Positions 42,153 to 52,310 are shown, counted from the stretch's first letter. The stretch is DNA of 64,000 nucleotides from Dehalogenimonas sp. WBC-2 (GCA_001005265.1 CP011392.1:806001-870000); one strand, 5' to 3'. The notes: generated from the letters alone by a model not told the origin. Numbers and translations: made by a program.

Positions 42153-43094
42153 ATGTCCAAGAATTCGTCTGAAATCATCAAACAACTTATGGACGGTCTC
42201 GACCAGGTGGTTTTATACCGTTCAGAGGTCAAGCAGTTATTGCTTTTAGCAATGATTAGCCGGGGTCACTTACTAATCGAGGGTTTACCTGGAACGGCGA
42301 AAACCCTTTTAACCCATACCTTTGCCCGTCTTTTAGGAGGCGAATTCAAACGTATCCAAGGTACTTCAGATATGTTGCCCTCAGATATCACCGGGTTTTA
42401 CCTCTATCGTCCTGAGAAAGAAGGTGAAGGTGAATTTAAACCGGGTCCTATTATGGCCAATATCGTCATGGTAGACGAACTCAACCGGCTTTCACCTCGC
42501 ACTCAATCAGCTTTACTTGAAGCAATGCAGGAACATCAGGTTACGGTAGAGGGTTTTACCCACCATCTTCCTTCTCCCTTTATGGTTGTTGCCAGCCAGG
42601 TGCCGTTTGGAGGTTCAGGCACGTCAGTACTGTCCGATGTTCAGGCAGACCGTTTTATCTTGCGGGGCTGGAGTGGTCAACCAAACTTCGAAGAAGAAGA
42701 TGAGGTACTTAAAAATATCGATCGGATCAACGATATTCAGGTCTCCCCGGTGGTCAATGAAAATCAAGTAATAGCCCTGCATCAAGAAATGACATCGGTG
42801 CGGTTAGCTGATAGTATTCGACACTATATCATCAATATTCTTCACCGTTTACGACAACATCCTGATATTCTGATTGCCCCCAGTACACGCGGTAGCATCG
42901 CTCTCATGAATGCTTCAAGGTCACTGGCACTGGTTCTTGAGCGCGACTATGTAATTCCTGACGATATTAAACAACTGGCGATACCTGCATTGCACCACCG
43001 ATTACACCTTAAACCTGAGGCAGAAGCCGATGGCCAAACGCCAGATAAGTTAATTCAAGAGATCTTAGGCGATATTCCGGTGCCAAAAGTTTAG
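42153..43094 (+). CDS. MoxR family AAA+ ATPase
   Basis: 313 residues. Walker A GLPGTAKT at 44-51, Walker B IVMVDE at about 104-109, sensor 1 region (FMVVASQVP) and the C-terminal lid with TRGSIALMNASRSLAL. MoxR ATPases act as chaperones that mature or insert partner proteins, usually a DUF58 or VWA-domain protein encoded next door, as here. AAAGGA precedes the ATG by 6 nt. Follows the DUF4350-type gene by 21 nt. Confidence 0.95.
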   Translation: MSKNSSEIIKQLMDGLDQVVLYRSEVKQLLLLAMISRGHLLIEGLPGTAKTLLTHTFARLLGGEFKRIQGTSDMLPSDITGFYLYRPEKEGEGEFKPGPIMANIVMVDELNRLSPRTQSALLEAMQEHQVTVEGFTHHLPSPFMVVASQVPFGGSGTSVLSDVQADRFILRGWSGQPNFEEEDEVLKNIDRINDIQVSPVVNENQVIALHQEMTSVRLADSIRHYIINILHRLRQHPDILIAPSTRGSIALMNASRSLALVLERDYVIPDDIKQLAIPALHHRLHLKPEAEADGQTPDKLIQEILGDIPVPKV

Positions 43095-43112
43095 TATAGT
43101 GAAGGGTATTTG

Positions 43113-44735
43113 ATGCTGGTATCATTCATGCGCGTCTGGTTATTGGTCATTCTCAGCTTCACTGCCCTGATGGCTCCTTCGCCCTTTGCTTCGTTTGCTG
43201 CAGTGCTTTTAGTCGGTCAGGGTCTTAAGTTGTTCGTTGACAAAAGATCATGGTCCATCACCGCCATAAACTTGGGAACAATGGTTATTTTACCAATTTC
43301 TTTAACGGCTGCATTTCAAATTATCATGCCCGATCAGACGACGATACAGCTGCAATTATCATTTCTCACACAACCGCTAACAGTTAATGTCCTTTTAGCC
43401 ATTCTCCTCAGCTTACCGTCTATCTATACAGTGCTATTTGACTTGGGCCAGCTTAATGTCACCATTCGACCAAACAACCGCAGAATGGGTTCTCGACTTA
43501 CACAATCCTCATTTATGTTAATCCTAGTTATTGCAGCATTTTATTTAACAGCAGTTGTGATCGGGAATGCTGTGGTGTTCCTTGTCACCACGATATTCGC
43601 TTTAGTGGTGCTTTTTGCGCTGTGGCGTGCATTGTTAATTGCGAGAAAGGACTCTATTAAATTAACTGGTCCGATGATTCGTTTGTTGGCTGGAAGTGAA
43701 AAGCAAGTTGACGTTACAGTCCACAATTTAATCGGGCGTAAATTTTTCGCCTGCATCTTTCCTGAACCAGATTGGCTCAGAATTGAGCCTAGTTGTTTTA
43801 TTCTCAACGATCGGGCAAGTATCGTGATGAATATAAACCAACCACCTCTTTCCGGGCCGCTTCAGCCAATTTTCCATTTGGTAGTATCTGATTTATTGGG
43901 ACTGGTGCAATGTCACCGGTCTGTCCAACCGGTGCAAGTAAAAATCATTCCCCGTGCTCGTTACGCTCGACAATTGGCGTTACAGTATCTTTCTGGAGGG
44001 ATAGGCACTGGTCTTGTTGGTCTCGCACCTTTGTCGGGAAATACCAAACCTGGTAGAGGAATGGATTATATTGGAAGCCGTCGATATCAACCCGGTGACC
44101 GACTAAAGGACATTGACTGGAAACATAGTTTGAAGTTGAAGGATACTATTTCCAAAGAATATGCCCGCTCCGGTGGTCAATCAACCGCTATCTTGGCAAA
44201 TTTTGATGTCACTGATCCTCAGGAAGTTGACGATCTTGGTTTTAACCTCATCTCTGCGGCCATAACCTTGGCTCAAGACGCAGTTCCAACAGCACTGGCC
44301 TTTTATAATAGAGACGGCGTTATTCTTGTAACTGATACCGAGAATCCTGAATTAATACTGCGTCGATTATTGAGCCTTATCAATAATATTAGAACTTTGC
44401 CAGTGGTCAAACGGCGACTTCAACCGGCTGAAATCACGACACTAAACCGCAGTGTCAATCTACTGGAACAATATACCTCTTCGAATTTTAGCGGCTTAAA
44501 AGCACTGCTGGACTTTGAAAAAAAGGCTATTCGTTTGGCAACCACCACACATCCACTGACTAAAGCTATCGATTCACTTGTAACCCGTCTTAGTCCACCA
44601 TCAACAGTTGTTGTGGCTTCTAAACCCGGGGAAGATGCTGACGTTCTTTCTTGGACGTTGGATCAATTGCAGCGTAAAGGCTATGAGATAATCAGAATGG
44701 AAGAAACACGTGCCTTTGAATCCGAGAGGAATTAA
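43113..44735 (+). CDS. DUF58 domain protein with N-terminal membrane helices
   Basis: 540 residues from the ATG at 43113 (a TTG one codon earlier has poorer spacing to GAAGGG). Four or five membrane helices lie in the first 180 residues. A cytoplasmic or external beta region follows, then DUF58 proper (about 305-400) with GMDYIGSRRYQPGDRLKDIDW. In better known systems the domain resembles a VWA module and is the client of MoxR. A C-terminal helical part completes it. Lies 18 nt after the MoxR gene. Confidence 0.9.
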   Translation: MLVSFMRVWLLVILSFTALMAPSPFASFAAVLLVGQGLKLFVDKRSWSITAINLGTMVILPISLTAAFQIIMPDQTTIQLQLSFLTQPLTVNVLLAILLSLPSIYTVLFDLGQLNVTIRPNNRRMGSRLTQSSFMLILVIAAFYLTAVVIGNAVVFLVTTIFALVVLFALWRALLIARKDSIKLTGPMIRLLAGSEKQVDVTVHNLIGRKFFACIFPEPDWLRIEPSCFILNDRASIVMNINQPPLSGPLQPIFHLVVSDLLGLVQCHRSVQPVQVKIIPRARYARQLALQYLSGGIGTGLVGLAPLSGNTKPGRGMDYIGSRRYQPGDRLKDIDWKHSLKLKDTISKEYARSGGQSTAILANFDVTDPQEVDDLGFNLISAAITLAQDAVPTALAFYNRDGVILVTDTENPELILRRLLSLINNIRTLPVVKRRLQPAEITTLNRSVNLLEQYTSSNFSGLKALLDFEKKAIRLATTTHPLTKAIDSLVTRLSPPSTVVVASKPGEDADVLSWTLDQLQRKGYEIIRMEETRAFESERN

Positions 44736-44747
44736 ACCTCATTACAG

Positions 44748-45899
44748 ATGTTGAACTCCGATATCGCTGACGTGATCATAATTGGAGCCGGACCGGCAGG
44801 CAGCCGTTTGGCATGGAGGTTAGCGCGGCAAAATCGCACCGTTATACTTATTGAAAAGCGCAAAATGATGGGAGAATCAGTGTGTTGTACCGGGCTCATA
44901 AGCCCACATTGTTTTAATGAGTTTGGATTAAACCAGGATTTGATAATCAACCGTTTCAATAGTGCCAGGATTCATTCACCCTCGGGCGAAATTGCACACG
45001 TAAAGCGCCGTGATACTCAAGCAGTAGTTGTTGATCGTACTATTTTTGATCAAGCACTAATGCAAAAAGCTATGAATGCCGGGGTGCAGCTAAAACTGGG
45101 AATGATTGCAGAAAATATCCAGATCTTTGCCGACCGTGTGGTAATTAAAACGTCCCAAGAGGATAAACAACAAGAAATCAGCGCCAAAACGGTGGTGATC
45201 GCTTCGGGTCTAAACCAAAGATTTACCTCTATGTTGGGATTAGGTACCGTTAGGGATTTTGCTATCGGAGTTCAGCTTGAAGTTGAGGATGTCAACATCA
45301 CTGACGTGGATGTCTACCTGGGTAATAGCTTAGCCCCAGGTTTTTTTGCCTGGATGGTTCCTACTTCAACCCGCCACGCCAAATTAGGCATGATAGTACG
45401 ACACCACCCGATGGAGCATATGCATCGACTGTTAACGCGTATTAATGAGGATAACGGCACCCAGATTCCTTTTGAAAAGCCCGTTTGCCGTCCCATCCCC
45501 TTGAAATCACTGAGAAAAACCTATGGTGATCGTGTATTGGTAATCGGCGATGCTGCCGGTCAAGTGAAGACCACTAGTGGAGGTGGGATATACTATGGCC
45601 TTCTATGTGCAGATATCGCGGCAGACATTCTAAAAGAAGCAATTCCCCAAAACAAGTTGCTAGATCGAGACCTAAAAAAATACGAATATACCTGGCGTAA
45701 TCGTTTACAGCGAGATATGTTTGTGGGACAGTTGGCTAGAAAATTTCTCCAACATACCGGTGATAGTCAACTTGACAAGCTTGTGAGAAAAACCCATACA
45801 AGCGCCCTCTTGGAAAAACTGTTAGATGATGATCGGTTATCATTCGATTGGCACGGTCCGGCTTTTATAAAATGGTTTTCGGGAGTATTTCGCGCATAG
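44748..45899 (+). CDS. Geranylgeranyl-reductase-family flavoprotein
   Basis: 383 residues. FAD-binding GAGPAGSRLAWRLA at about 13-26, a CCTG segment in ESVCCTGLISP where related enzymes have their conserved Cys, and the second FAD motif RVLVIGDAAGQVKTTSGGG at about 262-280. The family saturates isoprenoid chains or oxidises related lipids; in archaea it acts on membrane lipids. The substrate here is unknown; with uppS and dxs in the window, reduction of a polyprenyl carrier is possible. Lies 12 nt after the DUF58 gene and is convergent with the mutase gene. Confidence 0.85.
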   Translation: MLNSDIADVIIIGAGPAGSRLAWRLARQNRTVILIEKRKMMGESVCCTGLISPHCFNEFGLNQDLIINRFNSARIHSPSGEIAHVKRRDTQAVVVDRTIFDQALMQKAMNAGVQLKLGMIAENIQIFADRVVIKTSQEDKQQEISAKTVVIASGLNQRFTSMLGLGTVRDFAIGVQLEVEDVNITDVDVYLGNSLAPGFFAWMVPTSTRHAKLGMIVRHHPMEHMHRLLTRINEDNGTQIPFEKPVCRPIPLKSLRKTYGDRVLVIGDAAGQVKTTSGGGIYYGLLCADIAADILKEAIPQNKLLDRDLKKYEYTWRNRLQRDMFVGQLARKFLQHTGDSQLDKLVRKTHTSALLEKLLDDDRLSFDWHGPAFIKWFSGVFRA

Positions 45900-45912
45900 A
45901 TGGGAAGGTAAT

Positions 45913-47223
45913 TTATGCACAAGCCATTTTTAGTATATATTCGGCTTTTTCAAAGATAGTTTTGGCTTCCATCGCACTTTTTGATTCTACGGTCAATCTG
46001 ATAACCGGTTCTGTACCAGAAAGCCTGACTAATAACCACCCGTTTTGCAGATTGAATCTAATTCCGTCTGTTCGCTCAATACTGTTCGGCTCAAACTGCA
46101 TCAGACTCTTCTCGATATCAAGAAGATCAGGGTGTCTATCCAACTTGATAGTACCGCGAAAAATGGGGTAAGAAGGAATGTCGTTGACCAATTTGGCTAT
46201 ATTTTGATCACTCGCGATTGCCGCAACCATAGCGGCAGCGTAGATTCCATCAGGACAGAGGGAAACTTTTGGGAAAATCCAAGCTCCACATGGTTCGCCG
46301 CCAAACCCGCTACCGGAAATTTTTAGCTCAGCTGAAATAGCACTGTCACCAACCCGTGTACGCTTAACTTTCAATCCAGATTCCTCAATAATCATTGAAG
46401 CATCAATGGCCGTCACAACTTCTTGAACTTTTAACTGACGTGCCAGGATGATAAATAGCTTGTCGCCAGGAACTAAAACCCCTTCATCAGTTAGTACAAC
46501 CAATCTGTCGGCATCGCCGTCATGGGCTAAACCTATCGTTGAACGGGTTTCTAATATCTTTTGCTTAAGGTCTTTGAGACTTTCATTCGTTGGTTCACTT
46601 GCCCTGGGAAAGTAAGGCTTCGGTTTACAATACAGCTGATATGGTGTTGCCCCCATCAGCTGTAAAAGTTCAGGAGTAATCACTGAGGCCGCACCACCCC
46701 CACAATCAATAACAATTTTAAGTCCAGCTAAGTTGCCGTTAAAATCGTATAGGATCCTTTCGATGTGTTGATCAACTGCATCGGGAAATTGTTTCACCAA
46801 AGTTAGTTTAATGTTTTTACTATCAAACAACGTTTCTAGCACATGAATCCTGGATTCAATCTGGATTTCTTGTTCATCGTTGAAGGCGGCACCGTCTGGG
46901 TTCCAAAATTTAATGCCATTGTACTCTGGTGGATTGTGAGAAGCCGTAACCATCAGCCCTACATCGAAACGTCTAGCGGCGTAAGCTAGCGTGGGCGTTG
47001 GTATCATCCCAGCGTCATGGATTACGGCATCACCGGACAAATTTAGGCCATTGAACAGACAACTTTTTAAATGTTTAGTTGAAAGCCGAGTGTCTCCGCC
47101 AACAACAACTTGCTTATATCTTTCACCAATCGCTATTCCCGCATTAAATGCAATACTGCTCAGCCCGTCATCGGCGAGCCTTCTGATACCTGAACTGCCA
47201 AAAAGACGCTGTTTCAACACCAT
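45913..47223 (-). CDS. Phosphohexomutase (phosphoglucosamine/phosphomannomutase type)
   Basis: 436 residues of the alpha-D-phosphohexomutase family. Phospho-serine S95 in TASHNP, metal loop DGDADR at 235-240, sugar loop GGEPCG in domain 3 and the C-terminal phosphate loop RLSGTEPVIR are all present. It interconverts 6- and 1-phosphates of glucosamine, mannose or glucose. Because it is divergent from glmS with 218 nt between, glucosamine-phosphate (GlmM role) is likely but not proven. No Shine-Dalgarno sequence is evident before its ATG. Confidence 0.9.
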   Translation of the reverse strand: MVLKQRLFGSSGIRRLADDGLSSIAFNAGIAIGERYKQVVVGGDTRLSTKHLKSCLFNGLNLSGDAVIHDAGMIPTPTLAYAARRFDVGLMVTASHNPPEYNGIKFWNPDGAAFNDEQEIQIESRIHVLETLFDSKNIKLTLVKQFPDAVDQHIERILYDFNGNLAGLKIVIDCGGGAASVITPELLQLMGATPYQLYCKPKPYFPRASEPTNESLKDLKQKILETRSTIGLAHDGDADRLVVLTDEGVLVPGDKLFIILARQLKVQEVVTAIDASMIIEESGLKVKRTRVGDSAISAELKISGSGFGGEPCGAWIFPKVSLCPDGIYAAAMVAAIASDQNIAKLVNDIPSYPIFRGTIKLDRHPDLLDIEKSLMQFEPNSIERTDGIRFNLQNGWLLVRLSGTEPVIRLTVESKSAMEAKTIFEKAEYILKMACA

Positions 47224-47441
47224 TTCTTGTTATCATTTTATCACAATCGAGGATGACTAAGATTGATATGTTTTATATTTATAGAATTTATAGATTTGCT
47301 TTAATTTAGCTTTAAAAATATACTTGGTAAGAATTTGGTAAGAGGTGACATGATACCCTTCAGAATATTTCTTCAACGAGGTTTCGGATAGCAGTTATTT
47401 ATTGAGTGGATAGTGTACAAAATCCAGAGTAAGGATTTGTT

Positions 47442-49214
47442 ATGTGCGGTTTGACCGGCTATTGTGGGCACGAACCCGCAGCCCCCAAAATTTTGCAGGG
47501 CCTGAAGCTACTTGAATATCGTGGATACGATTCAGCAGGATTGGCCACCTTACACAATAATAAGATTACATCCCGAAAAGCAATCGGTCACTTAAAAGAT
47601 GTCGAGTCAAAACAAAACCTGTCTCAACTCAAAGGTCAGGTTGGGATTGGTCACGTACGATGGGCTACTCACGGCAGAGCAACTGAACTCAATGCTCATC
47701 CTCAACTTGATTGCTTAGGCGGAGTTGCTGTTGTTCACAACGGCGTCATAGAAAATGCCACAGAACTGAGAACACTGTTATCTGGCAGACATAGATTTGT
47801 TTCAGATACGGATACCGAGGTCATACCCCACTTGATCGCGGATCATCTTCGAGAAGGGCTTACTTTATCAATGGCAGCCCAAAGAACCGCCGGGCAACTT
47901 CAGGGACCATATGCATTTCTGGTAATTACCGAATCCAATCCGGATATTATCGTAGCTTGCTGTAAGGATATGCCTTTGTTGATTGGAATTGGCGATGCAG
48001 GGAATTATGCTGCCAGTGATGTTATCTCGTTTTCTGGAGCATGTTCCCAGTTTATGGTACTCGATCATGGAGAAGTAGCGGTCATCTCCGCAAAGGAAGT
48101 CAAAGTTTATGACCAATGGAACCAGCAGATCATAAAACCTCTAGAGATTGTTGAATCTAAATGGCAACAAACTAATGCTACTGAATACCCATATTTCATG
48201 TACAAAGAAATCATTGAACAGCCATGGGCTATCAGCCAAGCCTTGCTTCAAAATTTTCACCAACTAAATCAAATAGCAACCCTCATACAAAACGCTGAAC
48301 AAGTGATTTTTACGGCCTGTGGTACATCAAGGCATGCCGCGTTGCTGGGACGATATCTTTTTTCAAAGGTGGGCAAAAGGTTCAGCGATGTCATTATTGG
48401 CTCGGAATTCATGTACTACACAGATTCCATAACTGATGGCACGTTGGTGATCGCGGTATCTCAAAGTGGCGAGACGGCTGATATTATCGAGGGTGTTCGA
48501 GCTGCTCGCCAACAAGGTGCCAAGATTGTATCCATTGTCAATCGTCCAAATACTCAACTGAGCCGCTTGAGCGACCATGTGCTGCACCTCAATTGTGGGC
48601 CGGAAACAAGTGTGGCTGCCACCAAATCATTTACTGCTGAACTTGTTATATTCTACCTGCTAAGTCACGCAATGATTGGAGAATTGGAAAGTGTGACAAA
48701 TTATTTGAGAGAGGTAGCTGACCTCATAGAAGAGAATATCTTGCACAACAATACAAATATTGAAGCCCTGGCTTACGAACAACAGCATTGCGATAAATGC
48801 TATTTCATCGCCCGCGGTTCCAATCTCCACATCGCCACCGAAGCCGCTCTGAAGCTCAAGGAGATCGCCTACGTCCACTCAGAAGGCATGCCGGCCGGTG
48901 AACTAAAACATGGCACTCTGGCCTTGGTCGAAGAGGGAACACCCTTCATGGCTATCTGTCCCCATGACCATACTTTTCAAGACGTAATCACTAATGTTAA
49001 CGAGGCTAAATCTCGCGGTGCCTATATTATTGGGGTGTCTGATCAATGTGATCCCATTTTTGATAAATGGATCGAGATTCCCACTGTGGATCCTCTGTAT
49101 TTCGGTCTTGTAAGTATCATTCCTCTGCAGTTATTTGCTTATTACTCGGCTTTAGCTCGTGGTTTGAATCCGGATAAACCCCGGAACCTTGCCAAATCAG
49201 TAACGGTAAAATAA
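47442..49214 (+). CDS. glmS: Glutamine-fructose-6-phosphate aminotransferase
   Basis: Makes glucosamine 6-phosphate, entry to UDP-GlcNAc. 590 residues. N-terminal glutaminase with nucleophile C2 (MCGLTGYCG), GHVRWATHG and the GxxxNxxxL region; two SIS domains (TACGTSRHAA, SQSGETADT-like SQSGETADI, then FIARGSNLHIA); C-terminal NLAKSVTV. AAGGA precedes the ATG by about 7 nt. No glmS ribozyme is seen in the leader. A GC-richer patch at about 48800-48960 differs from the AT-richer rest, suggesting recombination. Supplies the sugar cluster downstream. Confidence 0.97.
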   Translation: MCGLTGYCGHEPAAPKILQGLKLLEYRGYDSAGLATLHNNKITSRKAIGHLKDVESKQNLSQLKGQVGIGHVRWATHGRATELNAHPQLDCLGGVAVVHNGVIENATELRTLLSGRHRFVSDTDTEVIPHLIADHLREGLTLSMAAQRTAGQLQGPYAFLVITESNPDIIVACCKDMPLLIGIGDAGNYAASDVISFSGACSQFMVLDHGEVAVISAKEVKVYDQWNQQIIKPLEIVESKWQQTNATEYPYFMYKEIIEQPWAISQALLQNFHQLNQIATLIQNAEQVIFTACGTSRHAALLGRYLFSKVGKRFSDVIIGSEFMYYTDSITDGTLVIAVSQSGETADIIEGVRAARQQGAKIVSIVNRPNTQLSRLSDHVLHLNCGPETSVAATKSFTAELVIFYLLSHAMIGELESVTNYLREVADLIEENILHNNTNIEALAYEQQHCDKCYFIARGSNLHIATEAALKLKEIAYVHSEGMPAGELKHGTLALVEEGTPFMAICPHDHTFQDVITNVNEAKSRGAYIIGVSDQCDPIFDKWIEIPTVDPLYFGLVSIIPLQLFAYYSALARGLNPDKPRNLAKSVTVK

Positions 49215-49365
49215 AAGAATTAAAACAGAGTATACTATAACGAGGTTAACGTAAATCATATTCCAGATTGGGAGAAGATAAAGGATTTTTCCGGTTACAG
49301 ACCTCGGAACGCTGGGGTCACGTGTTTATTTCCCGTTTATAGAGGCAGTTTAATAATTTAAATTA

Positions 49366-49383
49366 GGCGAAATCCCTTTCGCC
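49366..49383 (+). terminator. Short hairpin between glmS and the sugar cluster
   Basis: GGCGAAA and TTTCGCC form a perfect 7-bp stem with a 4-nt loop. No T-run follows, so it may be a leader structure and not a terminator. The surrounding 211-nt gap holds no gene; a second weak stem (GACC/GGTC) lies near 49300. Confidence 0.35.
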
Positions 49384-49425
49384 ATAGGTATATCCACCAT
49401 CTTAACTTGAATCGGATGTATTGCT

Positions 49426-50748
49426 GTGAACAGAAACGATCAGTCAGTTGCGATAATCGGTCTTGGATACGTTGGCCTGCCCCTAGCTGTGGCCTTTGCC
49501 GAAGCAGGGCTCAGCGTCGTCGGCATCGACCGTTCGGTAGAACGAGTCGATAAGGTCAACCTCGGGGTTTCATATATTGATGACGTTTCCTCTCCCCGCC
49601 TTCTTGAGGTTGTCAACCAAGGCCGGATGAAAGCCAGCACCAATTTTGATTCCATCACCGGTGTGGACGCCATGTGCATTTGCGTCCCCACCCCTCTTAC
49701 AAATACAAAAGAGCCGGATATTTCATATATCGTTGCCGTCACCAAGGAGATCGCTCCGCGGTTAACAAAAGGGCAATTGGTCATCCTGGAGTCCACTACC
49801 TACCCGGGTACTACTCGTGATGTTGTTCTTCCGATGCTGGAAAGTTCCGGGAAAGTCCACGGCAGGGATTTCTACCTCGCGTTCTCCCCAGAACGCGTGG
49901 ATCCAAATAGTAAAAAGTTCAATATTAAAAACACCCCTAAGGTTGTCGGAGGAATTAATCAAGCCGCAACAAAACGGGCTTGTAAACTATATAGAAAAGT
50001 AGCCGACAGTTTGGTTCCAGTATCTTCCCCGGAAGTAGCAGAAATGACCAAGCTGTTTGAAAACGTTTTCCGAAGCGTGAACATTGCTTTAGTCAATGAA
50101 CTAGCCCAACTTTGTGACCACATGAAAACCTCGGTTTGGGAAGTTATCGATGCGGCCGCAACTAAGCCATTCGGCTTTATGAAATTCTTACCAGGTCCGG
50201 GAGTTGGTGGACATTGTATTCCCCTGGACCCGTATTATCTGGCAGCCAAAGCTCGAGAATATGATTATCACATGCGTTTTATCGAACTCGCCGCTGCCAC
50301 GAATGAACATATGCCATTTTATGTAGTCTACCGCATTATGGATGCCCTTAACGCTTTCAACAAATCATTAAAAGGTGCCAAGATCTTAATTTTGGGTATC
50401 GCCTATAAACCCGATGTGGCCGATGAACGTGAATCCCCTGTTTTAAAAATTATAGAGGTGCTTTGTCATAAAGGTGCCCAAGTTAGTTACCATGATCCCT
50501 ATATTACATCGATACAATCTGGTGGTGGGATATCTTCGGTTGAACTTACCAAAGAAACCCTGCACGAAGCGGATTGCGTAATCATCGCTGCCAATCACTC
50601 GTGTTTCAACTATGGTTGGATCGCCGATAATGCCCAGTTGATTTTTGATACACGTGGAGCCACCCGCGGCCTGAATAACACAACAATAATGAGATTAGGG
50701 GAATCTGGTTTCCAAGAATATATCGGCTGCATGGATTCAGATGTCTGA
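49426..50748 (+). CDS. wbpA: UDP-N-acetylglucosamine 6-dehydrogenase, WbpA type
   Basis: 440 residues of the UDP-glucose/GDP-mannose dehydrogenase family, oxidising C6 of UDP-GlcNAc to the uronic acid with NAD. N-terminal NAD motif GLGYVGLPLA at 12-21, VPTPLTNTKEPDISYI, LESTTYPGTT, catalytic C264 in GVGGHCIPLDPYYL and the C-terminal domain with YKPDVADERESP. The VPTPL...EPD run matches WbpA more than UDP-glucose dehydrogenases. GTG start. First gene of a sugar operon and overlaps the next by 8 nt. Confidence 0.9.
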   Translation: MNRNDQSVAIIGLGYVGLPLAVAFAEAGLSVVGIDRSVERVDKVNLGVSYIDDVSSPRLLEVVNQGRMKASTNFDSITGVDAMCICVPTPLTNTKEPDISYIVAVTKEIAPRLTKGQLVILESTTYPGTTRDVVLPMLESSGKVHGRDFYLAFSPERVDPNSKKFNIKNTPKVVGGINQAATKRACKLYRKVADSLVPVSSPEVAEMTKLFENVFRSVNIALVNELAQLCDHMKTSVWEVIDAAATKPFGFMKFLPGPGVGGHCIPLDPYYLAAKAREYDYHMRFIELAAATNEHMPFYVVYRIMDALNAFNKSLKGAKILILGIAYKPDVADERESPVLKIIEVLCHKGAQVSYHDPYITSIQSGGGISSVELTKETLHEADCVIIAANHSCFNYGWIADNAQLIFDTRGATRGLNNTTIMRLGESGFQEYIGCMDSDV

Positions 50749-51730
50749 GGCGAATATTGCCGTTGTTGGTTGCGGGTATTGGGGCAAGAATTTGGTGCGA
50801 AATTTCGCCTCTTTAGGGGCATTGAGATCGGTAGTTGATTGTAGCCCCCTAAACCTTAAACAGGCAAAGGCGAATTATCCTGAAGTTAATACGTTTGCTG
50901 ATATCAAAGATGTAATTAATGATCCACTTGTCAAAGGAGTGGTCATAGCCACACCAGCGGTCACTCATTTCGCCATGGCAAGTCAGGTGCTAGCTAGTGG
51001 TAAGGACGTGTTTGTTGAAAAACCACTGGCTTTAACCGTCGATGAAGGAAAGCAGCTTGTTGAGCTCGCTTCAGCGAAATCCGCAATTTTAATGGTCGGC
51101 CATCTACTGCGCTATCATCCCGCCATTGTTAAACTCCAAGAACTACTGAAAACTGGTGAGTTAGGAAAGCTTCAATACATTTACTCCAACCGTCTTAATC
51201 TGGGTAAATTCCGAACTGAAGAAAATATCTTGTGGAGTTTTGCCCCTCATGATATAGACGTTATGTTAAGTCTTGCCGGGGAAACCCCACAGTCGGTTTC
51301 CTGTCACGGTGGCAATTACTTAAATCACGATATTGCCGATGTAACTGTTACCAATCTGAGTTTCCCCTCTGATATCCGTGGCCACATTTTTGTTAGTTGG
51401 CTGCACCCCTACAAAGAACAACGCCTGGTGGCCGTTGGCAGTAAAGGTATGGCGGTTTTTGACGATCTGGCCACTGATCACAAACTCACAATTTATCGCG
51501 AACATATTGACTGGAGTACTGGCATACCAGTCCCCCAAAAGAACGGCGGCCAGGTTGTTGAGATTGAGTCTATCGAACCTTTAAAGAGCGAATGCCAGCA
51601 TTTTCTTGATTGTATCTCTACCCGGCAACAACCTTTGACTGATGGTCACAATGGTCTTGCAACACTCAAAATCCTAGCTGCGGCCCAATCTTCGCTAGAG
51701 AACGAGGGTAAAATTGTCAGATTCGACTAA
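50741..51730 (+). CDS. wbpB: Gfo/Idh/MocA oxidoreductase, WbpB type
   Basis: 329 residues. Rossmann motif GCGYWGKN at 11-18, the EKPLA motif with the catalytic-region lysine (about 95), and GHLLRYHP in the C-terminal domain. In the diacetamido-uronate route WbpB oxidises C3 of UDP-GlcNAcA to a 3-keto sugar, paired with the WbpE aminotransferase. Flanked by wbpA (8-nt overlap) and wbpD (17-nt overlap), in the same order as the Pseudomonas genes. Confidence 0.85.
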   Translation: MSEANIAVVGCGYWGKNLVRNFASLGALRSVVDCSPLNLKQAKANYPEVNTFADIKDVINDPLVKGVVIATPAVTHFAMASQVLASGKDVFVEKPLALTVDEGKQLVELASAKSAILMVGHLLRYHPAIVKLQELLKTGELGKLQYIYSNRLNLGKFRTEENILWSFAPHDIDVMLSLAGETPQSVSCHGGNYLNHDIADVTVTNLSFPSDIRGHIFVSWLHPYKEQRLVAVGSKGMAVFDDLATDHKLTIYREHIDWSTGIPVPQKNGGQVVEIESIEPLKSECQHFLDCISTRQQPLTDGHNGLATLKILAAAQSSLENEGKIVRFD

Positions 51731-52310
51731 TGAATTTTACGTCCATAATTCAAGCTATATTGATCCCGGCGTAGTCATCGGAAAAGGGACTAAAATCTGG
51801 CATTTCTGTCACGTTATGCCAGGTGCTGTCGTCGGTCGGAATTGTAATATCGGTCAGAATGTATTTATCGGCGAGGGCGTTATTATCGGTAGTCGGGTAA
51901 AGATTCAAAACAATGTATCAGTGTATGCTGGCGTTACTCTGGAGAATGACGTTTTTTGCGGCCCGTCCTGTGTCTTTACCAATGTAAATACTCCCCGCAG
52001 TGATATTGATCGTAACGGTCAGTACACCAAAACTCTGATCAAGCAAGGCGCCACCATCGGTGCCAATGCTACAATTGTCTGCGGGCACACGATCGGTGAG
52101 TATGCTTTTATAGGTGCCGGTGCGGTAATCACTAAGAATATACCCGCGTATGCCTTGGTTTTTGGTAATCCTGCTATTCAACATGGGTGGGTTTGTGCGT
52201 GCGGTAATCGTCTTAGCTTTAAAACAAATCAAGAGACATGTTCAATATGCGGGGTCAAATATCAGCATTCGGTCGGTGAAGATGGCATAATCGTAGAGGT
52301 CATGATCTAA
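51714..52310 (+). CDS. wbpD: N-acetyltransferase with left-handed beta-helix, WbpD type
   Basis: 198 residues. Hexapeptide repeats run from about 20 to 150 ([42 protein letters not shown]). The [11 protein letters not shown] and [14 protein letters not shown] segments are typical of WlbB/WbpD, which acetylates the 3-amino group of the UDP-sugar. A C-terminal CxC...CxxC stretch (VCACGNRL, then CSICGVKY) looks like an extra zinc-ribbon of about 35 residues. TTG start at 51714, overlapping wbpB. Its stop TAA shares a base with the next ATG. Confidence 0.88.
   Translation: MSDSTNEFYVHNSSYIDPGVVIGKGTKIWHFCHVMPGAVVGRNCNIGQNVFIGEGVIIGSRVKIQNNVSVYAGVTLENDVFCGPSCVFTNVNTPRSDIDRNGQYTKTLIKQGATIGANATIVCGHTIGEYAFIGAGAVITKNIPAYALVFGNPAIQHGWVCACGNRLSFKTNQETCSICGVKYQHSVGEDGIIVEVMI

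Noticed and set aside
47224-47441. glmS ribozyme in the glmS leader
   Set aside because: I could not find its conserved core in the 218-nt intergenic region.
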